From NCBI RefSeq assembly GCF_000471905.2, contig NW_006495906.1, positions 2,545,702 to 2,609,701 on the forward strand: DNA of 64,000 nt, written 5' to 3'. Numbering within the stretch: the stretch's first letter is position 1; every line of letters begins with the position of its first letter. The notes beneath the pieces were generated by a model, which did not search any database, was not told the origin of the DNA, and saw nothing but the letters and a program-made list of their open reading frames with translations. This document shows, in pieces, positions 21,961-33,600 of the stretch. This DNA comes from Amborella trichopoda (lineage: Eukaryota; Streptophyta; Magnoliopsida; Amborellales; Amborellaceae). A program made the position numbers and the translations under genes.

Positions 21961-23586
21961 CCAAGAGGAACGACCTTAAAAGATGCCCCCATATACGCGC
22001 ACACCACCTATATGTGCATCTCCACGCACGCTCTTCCTAATCGACCCATTCGTGTGTGCACACCACCTTCATTACCTCCCCAGTGAGTCCACATACGTGC
22101 ACAGGCGCTTTACGTGCATCTTCACGCACGCCTACCCTAACCGACCTATTAGTGTGCGCACACCATCCATCATTCCCCAATGAGTCTTACCCATGCTCAC
22201 GAAACGGTGAACCATTTTACAATCCATATTCGTTGTCAACTAGTCGGTCACCATTCTTCACCCACCATTCTTCTTCATAGGTAGCCTTGTGTCATTTTCC
22301 CAAAGTGAGTCGTAACTACCACCATACTCACTCCATGACCTTTACAGACTGCCATTCATCACCATCATGGTCCAGCTGTATGACCCTAAACTATAGTGTA
22401 CGTCTTGGCCCCATGACATTAAAAGGCTTTGCACAGGTCTCGAAGGTATGACTTTAAACACGCCTTCACAAAAACAATGGGCATGGTGTACACTTGGACA
22501 AGGGAATGCCATGAGTAAAAATGACAGACGGGCATGGTCATGAAACCATGAGTAAAAGAGTTTCGTGAAAACAAAAATCCAAGCACGGTGAAAACCCCAA
22601 AAGGGCACCGTGAGAAAAAATAGATGAAAAAGGTGGACATGACCGCGGAATCATGGGTAAAGGAGCCCAAAAATAACAGAAGTTGGTGAAAACCTTCTTC
22701 ATGGCGCCAGTTCTCCTGTTTAAGTGAAAATCCACGTAAGGGCTCTTTGATCAAAAAAACAGGTTGACGCATTGCCGCCGCCTCAGCCGACACTCAATTT
22801 TCAAATAGTCACAATCATGGCTAATGAAGTCTACCTAAAATCCTCAAATGTCAACATCCAATCACAGCAGTAATTGGCTCATCATGGAGTGAGAGCCGTA
22901 TAAGATCTCCCACATTTCAACATCAACAACAACATGAGTCCTTGAGGGTGAGGATGATGACCAAAAGATCCCTTTGGAATGCTAAAGACCATCACGAAGG
23001 TGAGAAACTGATGAACCCAGGGTCTAACCTGCTAGAGACTTCAGGGTATTCCTCGCCATGAGATCTCCTTGCTTAAAACCATCCTTGACCAATAGGCCCA
23101 GACCTTTTGGACCCAGCAGGATGGGGCCCACGAGGCTGCCTCACCAAAATTCCCTCTACCCAACAGGCCCAGAGCTTCGGGACATGCCCCCGACTGGACC
23201 TCGCTAGACGGGACCTACAGAGATACCCTGAACATCAAAAGCAAACATGGTGTAGCAGTGACCAATGCCGACCACAGGTTTATTGCATTTGGACTCCAGA
23301 TAGGCCTGATTATGTCCGCAGAGGTCCCTACAAAAGCCTGATGCTTCATAATCATAAATAGTCCCTTTAGGGTGAGGACTTCGACAGGATCCCTCAAAAT
23401 TTCTTTTCTCCCCCTATAAATCTCCATGGATGGACCCGTACATTGCGTCCAAACGTTTGAGCATCCTGGTCACAACATTGCGTGGACCTCCTCACGTTCG
23501 CGTAGTCCTTGGCTAACCCGAGAGAAAATTTCCCAAATGATTGCACTTATCTATTCTCTCGAAGCACAATATTCGACGGGGCATGC
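21961..23586 (+). other. Spacer before the 3' LTR (copy A)
   Basis: Non-coding. It holds a duplicated phrase of the type CATCTTCACGCACGCC...CCTAACCGACC at 22010-22180 and a block (22430-23100) conserved with copy C at 46440-46940. It ends in GACGGGGCATGC directly before the LTR. That end is where a polypurine tract is expected, but the sequence is only weakly purine-rich. Confidence 0.55.
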
Positions 23587-24837
23587 TGTTGGAAGATATT
23601 TTTCATCAACATGGGGCCCCCGCTCAATAAAGGCCTAGCACAATGGAAATTACGACAGTCTTATAATAACTCCAAAACTAGTCAAGATCGTCATATGGAC
23701 TCTCAAGAATCTCTTGCCAAGTTTTGTCATATTTTGACATGTCTAAGGCAGTTCAGACTGAGAAACAGTTCCGGCAAAATCGACCTCTAGCACCTTGAAA
23801 TGGACCCTATAACTAGATCTATATTTTCAGTATCTCAATTTTCTATGGGACCACCACCATTGGATTCGACATGGTTGAAAAACCCTAAGGGTCAAATTTC
23901 AGCTTAAACGGACACTCCAGAAAGAAGTTATAGGCAACAGAGTGAAACAGGAGGAGTCACAATCAACTCTACTCCATTGAAGGGACAATCACGAACAATA
24001 ACTTTCAATGCTCATATCTCACCCGTCCTAAGTTGGATCGTGCTCAAATTTGGTGAGCAGGTTTGTCTCGTCAAGACAATTTCGATATGTGGCACACCTC
24101 GCGATGATAATCGAGCGTGAAGAAAAGCTAGAGACAAGTTGCTGATCCGTGAAAAAAGTATAGAAAATTTAGCAGCATCGTGCCTCACTCGAGCGGCCGA
24201 ATCACACCACTCACGACCCAATCGACGCGAGACCAATTCCATCACGTGCATAAGGCCTCGGCTATCTCTGACCCAAACCCCATACATGATGAACGGTCGG
24301 ATTTTTCACACGAAGCAGATGAAGTGACTGAAATTCTGTCGTCAGAATTCCAGATTCCAGCAAAAATTTTAAAGTCCCAAGATCTTCATTCGGACACATA
24401 ATCAAGCTACGTTTCTTGTCCTGCAATCGTAATATCATGCTTAGCGTGATCCAGCAAAGAAATCACTGAAAAACATGAAGGAACGAGTACACTATCCATC
24501 AGAAGTTTCAAGATCCATTCAAATTTTAAATCACATAATCATGCACCTAAAACACGATTCATGACTCGAAGTTGGTATCAAATTGATCGTCATGACGAGC
24601 CCTATAAGAAAACAATAATCTTTCGATCAATCGGGCATCAGAACAACCTCAGATCATTCATGAAAAATCATGCACGTTATAGGGCAACACAGGGACTGTT
24701 TTGGAATTCCACAAATTGTTAGGAAGGGGCAAATATGTCATTTTACACCCTACCTTCTAATTTCTTTTAATTCAATTTAATCTTAATTTCCAGCAATTAG
24801 GGTTACTTTTGATCATCTACCCATGTTTGGGACAAAT

Positions 24838-24850
24838 TCTATATATACCA
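24838..24850 (+). promoter_or_regulatory. LTR TATA box (copy A)
   Basis: TCTATATATACCA lies mid-LTR, about 95 bp before the AATAAA signal, which sets the probable U3/R boundary just downstream. The same motif is kept on the minus strand in copy C. Confidence 0.6.
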
Positions 24851-24932
24851 TGTATCATCATTGTACGTAAAAGAAAAAAAAAGGGGACACACACATAGGA
24901 TTCAACCCTTTACAAAGAGAGAGTTTTTACTC

Positions 24933-24938
24933 AATAAA
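24933..24938 (+). terminator. LTR poly(A) signal (copy A)
   Basis: AATAAA in the phrase TACTCAATAAAGTTTC. In the 3' LTR of copy C the equivalent reads AATAGA on the element strand, so this is the best preserved of those I compared. Confidence 0.5.
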
Positions 24939-26344
24939 GTTTCTCTTTCTTCTCATTATTGGGTCATGTTCGGAGAGAGAGAGAGTAAGGTGAGAGAAAA
25001 TTTTGGATCGGTACCCTTAGGCTCAAGGTAAATCTTCTCTCTCTTCTTTTTCTTTTCTTCTATCTTTTCCTCTCTTTCTTCTTCCTCTTCTCCATTTGAG
25101 TTCCTCTTAGAGGGAATGCACGGTAGTGGCAGTTTCGTGCATGTCTCTTTGGTGGTCTCATAGGTCGCACATGACGATGCCAGTGCTATGCACGAGCTTC
25201 TTTCCCCTTATGTTTTCATCTCTACCTCCTAGCTAGGCTTGTAGATGGCGCTGCTCATCACCGTCCATAGACGTATCCTCGACGTCTCAGTGATGAATGC
25301 AGGTAGTGAAGCCTACTGCCATCCGCAGGGGCTTCACCCTATTGTGTGACTATTGGAGGTGCTGTCCATCACCATCCGCAAAGGGCCGTGGTACATCGCC
25401 GTGCGTAGGCTCCTTCCGTGGCTCTCTGCATCCATCGCCGTGCGCTCCACGAGAAGTACTCGTTGCATGAATCATGAGAAGTTATCATCGTGCGCCTCAT
25501 CAGAAGTTATCGCCATCCGTAAGGGACATGTTGCCTCCTGACATTACCAACGGCGACGCTTATTGCCACCTACGGGCTTCTCTCGTGTTCCACGACTACC
25601 ACCATGTGTCTCATGGGGAGCTATCGCTGTGAGCCTCACCAGAAGCCAACGCCACTTGCAAGGGATGCGACGTCTTCTCATGATGCCAACGATGATGCCC
25701 ATTGCTGGTTTGGGTTCTTCTTCTCTCTGCCATCTCGCTCTCTTTTTCTTCGTCCCCTTTTTGTCCCTTCATTCTTTTCTCTTCTCACTTGACTAAGGGT
25801 AGACTTAGCCTGACACCACCATATCGACTTCGGTTTTAAGTAATATTGCCACCGTATTAGTCATAAGAACCATGCTCATCTTGCTATCACTCCAAGTCGG
25901 TAATTTTCCAGTCGTCATGTTAGTCTCGCCCCTCCGTCAAGTTATCTTCTCTTTCCTGTCTTTATTTAAGCCTTCCGCTTCATCACTCTCATATGAACGT
26001 ACAATGCCCTAAGACAAGGGTGTGTCTCTTTGATCGACTTGTCTTGTAAATTAACTGTAGAAGTATTGTGCAGAAAACAAGAGGATTGCAGGTTAAGGGA
26101 GGCAATTCTATACCAGCTAAAGCCGCTGGGGGGCTTTCTTCATGATCTACGAGGGCGCCCACGTGAGCTAGCCTGAGTAAGTCCCGATCCCACCTTAAAT
26201 TCCTCTCCCATTGGTTGGTATACCTGCCCTTGCTCTTGATCAAGGTTCCGAGAGAGCGATCTCAACTCCAGAGTTCACTAGAAATCCGAGATACGTGCTG
26301 CCAGATCATCTAGATCCCAATGTCAAGATCGAGGCACCTAACCA

Positions 26345-27927
26345 AGCATGGGTGCAACTCCTCTAGGGATAGTGGTAGGACACACAGAGTAGTGACCAGG
26401 TTCTAACATGTGTGGCGTCAACATGAGGAGTGTAACACACACGACAATAGGCTTGAGGAGTCGAAGCATTGACACGTATGACATTTTAGCATGGGCGGAG
26501 GAAACACACATGACGCTAGCATGCGCAGTGGCAACACAAGTGCCACACAGCTGGCGTTGAGCTTTGGAGAACATGGATGGCGTTATGCTTTGAAAACATG
26601 TCAGCGCTGGGTCATTGAGAACACAGCCAGTGCTGGTTCGTTGAGAATACAGCCGGTGCTGGGTCGTTGAGATCATAGCTGGTGCTGGGTTGAGATTACA
26701 TAGTCGGTGATGACCTGCGTTAGGGTCTCTGGCCCGAGCCCAACCCGGTCTTGGCTTCTGACGCATGGGATTTCATGAGCTGTGATGAACTATATTCGGG
26801 TCCTGGGTCCGAGCCTGACCCTATCCGGTCCATCGTTGTTTGGCCTTCAAGGGTCTGGCTGACATTCCTGGTTTGCGAGAGGCACATCAAGGAAGCTCTG
26901 TCCAAATAAAGGGGGTAAACCTCATTTTTACTGTTTTTCATCTAAGGGTAAAATGGCTGAGGCAAGTTGTTTTAATCAGTGAGAGAGAGTTTCTGGCAAG
27001 GACTTCGGCGAGGACGCAAAGTAATCGAGTGAGGTTTGCAGGAGTTTGCCGGCAAACAGGGGAAGGTTCCGACTGAGAAAAAAGAACACCAGAGGGAACA
27101 CAGAGGCATTTGCGGGGTTGCAGAAGTTTGTCGGCAAGGCTCGCGAGAAAAACAGGGAGTTTGCAGGGAGCGTCAGAGATTCTGGCTGTGGTTTTGGGGT
27201 TTCCAAAGAAGGGGAAAAAGGGCGGAAGTCACAGCAGGGGGATGCCTAGGGATTTCCATTGGTTTCTAGTAGTCTTCCAGCAGGGTGTAAGAAGGCGAAA
27301 GGTTTCTTAGTTGGTTTACGATAGGAGAGGGGGAGTTTTCTGAAGGGAAACCGAGAGGTCTCGGGGTAAATGGAGGTTCACCAGGAGGTGATTAGTCGCT
27401 TGAAGGTGAAGGGTCATCGGGAGGTGATCGGCTATCAGTCCACACGTTCGAGGACGTGCATCAGGCCACGTTGTGGTGGTAGTTGTTAAGCGACGCAGTG
27501 GGGCTCGAGGTGACACGTGGAGAATCTATAGAACGTGCAGAAGATTTGAACACAAGTGGCGATAATCCTTTGAAAGCATAGTCGACACTAGGCATTAGTG
27601 AACGCAGTCGATGCTATGCATTGGCGAACACAGCTGGTGTTAGGCTTTGGCGAACACGGCCGACACTAAGCTATTTGAAACACAGCCTACGCTAGGCATT
27701 GACGAACATAGCAGCCGCTAAGCATTGGAAAACACAGCAGGCGCTAGGCATTGGTAAACACAGCTGGTGCTAAGCATTAACAAACACAGCCGGTGCTAGG
27801 CATTAGTGAACATAGTCGGCATTGGGCGTCTGAAAATGCAGCCGGCGGTGGATTATGAAAAACACAGCCAGTGCTAGTCTGTGCCTTAGTGATTTGTGAA
27901 CAGAAGTGAGTCCTTGAGCTTCATAAG
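26345..27927 (+). other. Leader and promoter region of PMD (copy B)
   Basis: Homologous to copy C 48540-50228. The TATA phrase of A and C has decayed to AAATAAAGGGGG at 26904-26915. Downstream, CATTTTTACTGTTTTTCATC still matches the conserved start-site region. It contains two minisatellite patches. An overlapping open frame at 27036-27269 has no recognisable similarity. Confidence 0.55.
27540..27890. repeat. Minisatellite of about 30 bp (GAACACAGCCGGTGCTAGGCATTGGC type)
   Basis: About eleven degenerate units. A related patch (CAGCCGGTGCTGGGTCGTTGAGA type) is at about 26560-26720. It occupies the place where A and C carry their own, different monomers. Confidence 0.75.
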
Positions 27928-30437
27928 ATGGTCGGGCCTACTCACAAGATCCCTAATGTGAAGAACCTTCCAAGGGGAGGAGAGGTCTACACTGGTGAGA
28001 GTCCAGTGAGGGGCGAGCACTGGTGAATTTACTGGTGAGAGTCCAGTGAGGGGCGAGTCCATTTGGCTCACTGATGCATTGTGCAGGCCAGAGTGGCCTC
28101 TCAGCATCACCTTTGTTACTGACCCCATTCGTTTTGAAGTCCGGGAGGATGATGAAAAAAATATCCGTATTGAAGGAGTGGCACGTCTTCATTGAATGCA
28201 TAGGAATGTGGCCCCCAGTGCCAATTTACCCACTTTGGGGAAGAGAATGGTGAAGACCAAGGGGCTGATGTGGTCTTCTGTTGGCCTTCATGTGCAAGGG
28301 GAGCACCAATATTTAAAAGGGTACTCTTCCTGGACCATCAAGGTGCTAGGGTCACACAGAAGCATTATGGAGCATGCTTCTCTGGTATTAGCAGTTTAGA
28401 GCTCAGCTAGCTATTATGATCGGTGTTCTAATACTGTCAAGGTTCTGCTAGAGACATGTAGTCATGTTAGCAACACATGGCTCCTTGGGCATGGGGAGGC
28501 AGGAATTTCCTTATTGGATCTTCATTTTATTGGCGGTCACCTTCCATTGATCGGGGCCATGTATGACGAGTTCGTGCCTCAGAACTCGGTCATCTTTGGT
28601 AGTGCTCGGCTAGGGAGAGAGGAACCGCCTGTCAATCTTCAGAAAGTTTTCGAGATATACCAGTTGCTTCATTCCAAGTCTAGCAACGGTCGAGTAACCT
28701 TCACTGAATGGGTGAAATTCTTTTGCGGGGATTACCTCGAGGGTGGGCGAGGCTCTTCAAGACGAAAGGGGAAAGCAGTTGTTAAGGAGACCCCTCCCAT
28801 CTATCAACCTGAGACCAGTGACAACTATGTCTTCTTGGCCGCTTACCTGGCCTTATTCTTATGCAAATTCATTATTCCTAGAGGGGCAGATGACATCCAA
28901 CAAGGCACACTCTATGTAGCTTGCGATATGGCGAGGGGACACCAGTACGCTCTCGCTCAACCAGTCTTATGCAATATCTACCACGGGCTGGAAGCCATCT
29001 CCAGGGGGAAAGCTTACGAAGGCAAAGAGGGGGGAAATGGCATTGTCGGGGGAGAAGCCTTTCCTGGAACTTGGGGTGGTGTTTCCAGGTCCAAGGGTGG
29101 TTCCTAAATCAGATCCGATTTCAACGAAGATTATTGAGGCTGAAGGCCTTGCAATCACCACCCAAGCAGAGGAGCCTAACACTAACATGCCCTCTGGTCC
29201 TTAGCAGGTTACTGCCTCGACTGAGACAGGGGCCGTGATAATGGATGATGAGGGCTAGCATCTTTCTTAAGGAGGGGCTTAAGGTTAGCGAGGCTCTCAA
29301 ACATCAAGAGGCTGCTGCCCCAGAGTTCACGGGTTTGGAAGATGAAAGTGTTGAGTTCTTTGTTGTAGGAGTTTTGCCTGTAGAGGATGCATGCCAGGTG
29401 GAAGAGACCATGGCTGAACTCGAAGTGATGACATTAGAAGATGAAGGCTAAAGGGAAAAAATGGCCCCTGAACTTGTCAAGGCTGAAGTGACAGTTTAAG
29501 AGAGTGGGGAACAAGGAAGAGATGCTGGCCTTGAACTCATTGAGGCCATGACAGAGAGTGAGGGACAAGGGGAGGGGATTGCTTCAGAGCATACTGAGGC
29601 TAGAATGGTGGCCCCAGCAGGCGATGGTGAGAAAGTGGGCACTGAGGAGACCAGGAAGGTCGAGTTTGGGGATGCTTTTAAATCTGAGGTGCCCAAGGCT
29701 TTCGGATTCACAATTGCTCCAGAAGAGCTAGTGACTAACATGGCTGTCATTTCTTCGAGCCCAGCCCTCGAAATCAAAGTTCCTTCAGTGGTGGTGGACT
29801 CGGCAGTACCATCCAGACATATTTTCAGCGGAGTTTCTTGCATAATTGCGGGCATGCTCTGTGCAGGTCTTCAGGATATAAGGGAGCTACTTCTCGTTGA
29901 GCAGGGCGAAGCAATAGTCAAACTAAGCAATAGTCAAACTCAGGGAATTTGCTACTGCAACCAGCATTTTGGGGAGTGCATCAGAAGTCCTTTCTCATTT
30001 TAACGCTACTTTAGATGAGTTGAAGAGCTGGAGGTTGCACCATGAGGCAGAGACCAACAAGCTGGCTTCCTTGGAGGAGTCAATCTCACGCTGTCATGAG
30101 GGAATATATTCATGCGCTCAGAAGAAGGCCATGTGATTGCCCGTTAGCTTGATCTCAAGATGGAGGGGAGAGCTTGCTTCAATAGGATGGTAGGCATAAG
30201 GAAGGAGATACAAAAGCTAAAGGACGAGTTTATTGCTCTTCAAAGGGAAATGGTTCAGAGAAGGGCCTTGGATGCTTCTTTGACTGAGGATCTATTAGAA
30301 CTCTCTCGCACCATCGAGTCAGAAACCGCCTTTATGGAGCAGGAGGCTCAAATGGTGGTCGAGCTAAAGGAGCATATCCAGCATGCCAAGGCGTCTTCTG
30401 TAGTATCCAGAGTAGCGATCAATAAGATTATTGATCA
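27928..30437 (+). pseudogene. PMD-domain gene, antisense to gag-protease (copy B), internally deleted
   Basis: Starts ATG 27928 (MVGPTHKIPNVKNLPRGGE). It has Arg (AGG) at codon 16, where A and C have TGA. The PMD core is clear at 28514-29107: LHFIGGHLPLIGAMYDEFVPQNSVIF, VTFTEWVKFFCGDY, LAAYLALFLCKF and YVACDMARGHQYALAQPVLCNIY. Relative to copy C about 1.1 kb is missing after residue 360 or so, removing the LSVRGGVL / LEGYFPHRFAR part of the domain. The acidic middle region and a coiled-coil C-terminus (30160-30437) remain. Further damage: a direct duplication near 27993-28060 and several frameshifts. Confidence 0.75.
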
Positions 30438-30609
30438 TTTTTTAAAGTGTCCTTTCTTTGTCAGCACTTGTAAAAAGTTTGAATTTATGAATGAAATGCC
30501 CCTTCTTGGTTTTTTTTTTGGGTAATTTTACAGCATGACTTCATTCTTCTTTTACTTTGTTGCGCGTCATTTGCTCTTTTTGGGCCTGAGCGCCTCTGAA
30601 AATATTGTC
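30438..30609 (+). terminator. Shared 3' flank between convergent genes (copy B)
   Basis: Between the PMD end and the gag-protease stop. It keeps CTTGTAAAAAG and TTTATGAATGAAATGCCCC, related to the conserved block in A and C, and is a probable PMD poly(A) region. Confidence 0.4.
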
Positions 30610-33600
30610 TTAAGGGGCCAAGGCAGAATACCCATGGCCTGGTTTTGTCTTATGACAAGATATTGTGGCTTCAATGACCTCGAATGGGGGAGCAATTGCT
30701 TCTTCTCCCCCTAACGTATGATTGGACAAAGGTTCATAATCCAATTTTCTCATTATTTGATGAGCCTGCTTACTGCAAATAGTCCAATTAGGAGGGGCTT
30801 TGGCCTTCATTTGAGGTGCATTAACTTCAAGTTCGTCATAGCTCTTGGTCTCAGGCACAAACTCCTTGAGATGTTTTGAAGCGATACGCATAACCTCCAA
30901 TTGGCTCTGAAGACTGTGAACTTCGCTTCTTAACTCTGCTAGGGGATCCTGTTCCTGAGGGTGAGAAGGCTATCCTTCCTCAAACTGCTCTCCTCTCACC
31001 AAATCAGGGAAGTGCAGAACTTGTGGGTGACAACTGGTCTGAACTGACCCTGCGGTGGGATGAGGAGTATCCTCTATGCTTATAGGAACTGGGTTTTGAA
31101 AAATATTCCACTGCAGTTGGCGTGCACTTATGCTTTCATGAGTGAGATAGGGGCAAGTAAGACTTTTTGATGGTCCGGCGTGTAGATGACTTTGGAGCCA
31201 GAAATTCTATCCTCATGACTTCCTCCATTTCAGGATTGTCCTCTGGTTCATCTTCCTGTAAAGGTGGCTCTGGATTGGAAGCAGAAGGGGAAGTTTTATC
31301 TTTAGGCGGAGCTGGAGCTTCATCTTCAGGGGTAGTGAATAGCATGCTAGGATGAAGGGGAGTCAAAGGGAGAATTTTGCCTTGTCTTTCCTCGAGTGTT
31401 CGCCCGATGTCCTCAACATCTTCATGGGACGAAGGTTTTGACTTTCTTACAGACTTGTAAGTCACCATCATTTGGCTTTTGGCATGACACCGAATCTATG
31501 AAGTAATACTTGGCATCAACATAGTGGGCCTCGACTTTAGGAAACAGTCTTTTATCAACATAGATAGTACGCTGACTCTCATCAGGATGTTGTAGGAGGT
31601 GTCTATGTCAATTGCATGAAACTGAGCGTAGTCGTTCAATTCACCAATCTTAAGACGAAGGCGGACAATGTCAGCTGGCTTCTCTCTTGACTGGTTGAAT
31701 CCCGGGACTGTGATATGCGTTAGAGTGAAATCTTCAGAACCTAATCCCAACCGAGTGAGGATTCTCCTTGGGATAAGGTTGACTCTGACCCTCCATCCAA
31801 CATAATTTGGTTGATGGGGCATGCATGTAACTGACCAGTCATAAAGCGAGGGTGATTGTGAAATTTTTCTCCCAATTACAGATCATCATCTAAGAAGGTG
31901 ATCGCCATACGTCCACTCAAGATCGATGAATCCCCCTCAATGGGTTCCACTTCGACCTCATACACCTCTGGGTCGAAAAGATACTGGATCAGAGCCATAC
32001 GATAGTCCCTTGAGAGCATGAGAGAATCATAGATGTTGAGAAGGGCTGGAAGCTTCCTTAAGTGCCCCATCACATCATATTTCACCTTTTCCTCGTCAGC
32101 CTTTTGCTTTCCTGGCCCTGCCACTGGTTTGGGTGGTATAGTAGATTGGGCAGCAGGTTTAGGTAGAGGAGGTTTACTTTGACATGCTGACTGACTTGAT
32201 TGCACAACCGGCTTGGTTTGGGTGATGGAAATTAGACGTAGCTGGGTACATGGGACTAGCGGCATCCTAGGGAATTGGAGGATGGGTGGATTGTCCCGAG
32301 TACTTGGGCGAGGAAGGAGTCTAGGGAGCTAGAGGATGGGTGTATTGTTTGAAGTATTGAGGTGAGAGAGAAGTGGTGGACCAGGAAACTTCAAGGTGCC
32401 TGGCTTATGAGGTGGAGGTTGCAGTGTCTTCCCCGATCTGAGGCTCATTTGCCCTGTGTTGGGTGATGCTTCTGATATCTGCACCGTGTGGCAAACTTCA
32501 TGACAATAGAAGCTCTGCCTTCTTGATTCTCCCAGCCTCTGCTAAAAGTCAGGCTCAGGAGGCCACTGGGGTTTGTTTGGCTTTGACTTCTTGTACTTCT
32601 TAGTGGAAGAATATGGATGTGTCTTGGCTCGAGCCACCAGGGCATTAACAACAGTTAAGAATCCAGTTGCCTGAGCTAGCGTCTTCTTCAACCACCTCCG
32701 ATGCATCTTGCTTATATTGGTTCCTTCAAGTTCTCTGTCAAGAGCCTCAAAGTCTGGACAATCCAAGGTTGTACCTATAGGAGACATAGAAGAGGAAGGA
32801 TGAGAAGAAGAAGAAGAAGAAGAAGAAGGAGAAGGGTTAGTCGGTGAGGGACTTTTAAGGTGGTTCCCCTCATTGGACCGATCTGGGCGGCTTTTTACAT
32901 CATCACCAGAGTTGGACATGTGCAGGGAGTCTTTTAGGTCTTTTCTTTGCTTACATTGTTGGGGAGCACTTTTACTGTCGTCACCTTTATTGGACGTATT
33001 CTGAGAAGAAGATGGCTCGGGGACACCCTCTTGACGAGGTAAGGAAGGAAGGATGATCACGCCGGGAATAAACTCTAGTGAAGTTGGCAATGGGGGAAGA
33101 GGCTTGAGAAATTCCTGTTCAACTGGCGGTTGAGTAGTCTTGTTTCTTCTGTGATCAGCCCTTGGTGCGTGTCTCTTTCTGGTTTTCATTGGTAGTGGTT
33201 GATCCGTCTTGCTAGGCTTATGGATAACCCTAGCTTGACGAACTGCTTCTCGCTTTAAAGACTTGAGTCTGCTCCGCCCATGATGGACTGTCCATGGTTG
33301 AGAAGTCGAGGGTTAAGCAGGATCTGAGTCATCTTAACCCAGGACTTGTGTCAGGAGGTCCTCTCATACCGATGGAGCAGTGGTTTGGGGACCTCTCTCT
33401 AGAACGTTGTAAGACTCTTGACATCCTTGAATTTTCTTCACGATTATATCATGGAAACTGGAGCATTCGGTCAGGTCGTGGCTCCATATCTGATGGTACG
33501 GGCACTAATGGTTCTCAGTTCCCTGAACAAGGCATCGAGGTAGCCTTGCCGGTTTTGGTGTCTTGAAGCATCATAAAGAACAAGGCACGAAGGAGATCAG

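Larger units (their letters stand above)
13645..26344 (+). mobile_element. LTR retrotransposon copy A (gag-protease plus antisense PMD), 5' truncated
   Basis: Homology to copies B and C starts abruptly near 13645 inside the gag-protease region, so the 5' LTR, primer-binding site and gag core are missing. In order: protease region (13645-15504, plus), PMD gene (15623-19083, minus), minisatellite spacer (19084-23586) and a 3' LTR (23587-26344). No reverse transcriptase, RNase H or integrase lies between the protease and the PMD gene. The 3' LTR ends CACCTAACCA at 26344 and abuts the interior of copy B, so A probably inserted into B. Confidence 0.8.
23587..26344 (+). repeat. 3' LTR of copy A
   Basis: Starts TGTTGGAAGATATTTT and ends GAGGCACCTAACCA, giving TG...CA ends and 2,758 bp. 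The boundaries agree with the LTR edges of copies B and C. A TATA box and an AATAAA signal lie mid-LTR. Beyond them are TC-rich microsatellite and a GC-rich degenerate minisatellite (about 25230-25700). Confidence 0.85.

Noticed and set aside
22342..22793. Phe/Ser-rich 60-120 codon frames in the copy A spacer
   Set aside because: No recognisable domain, not conserved as frames in copy C, and inside non-coding element spacer.
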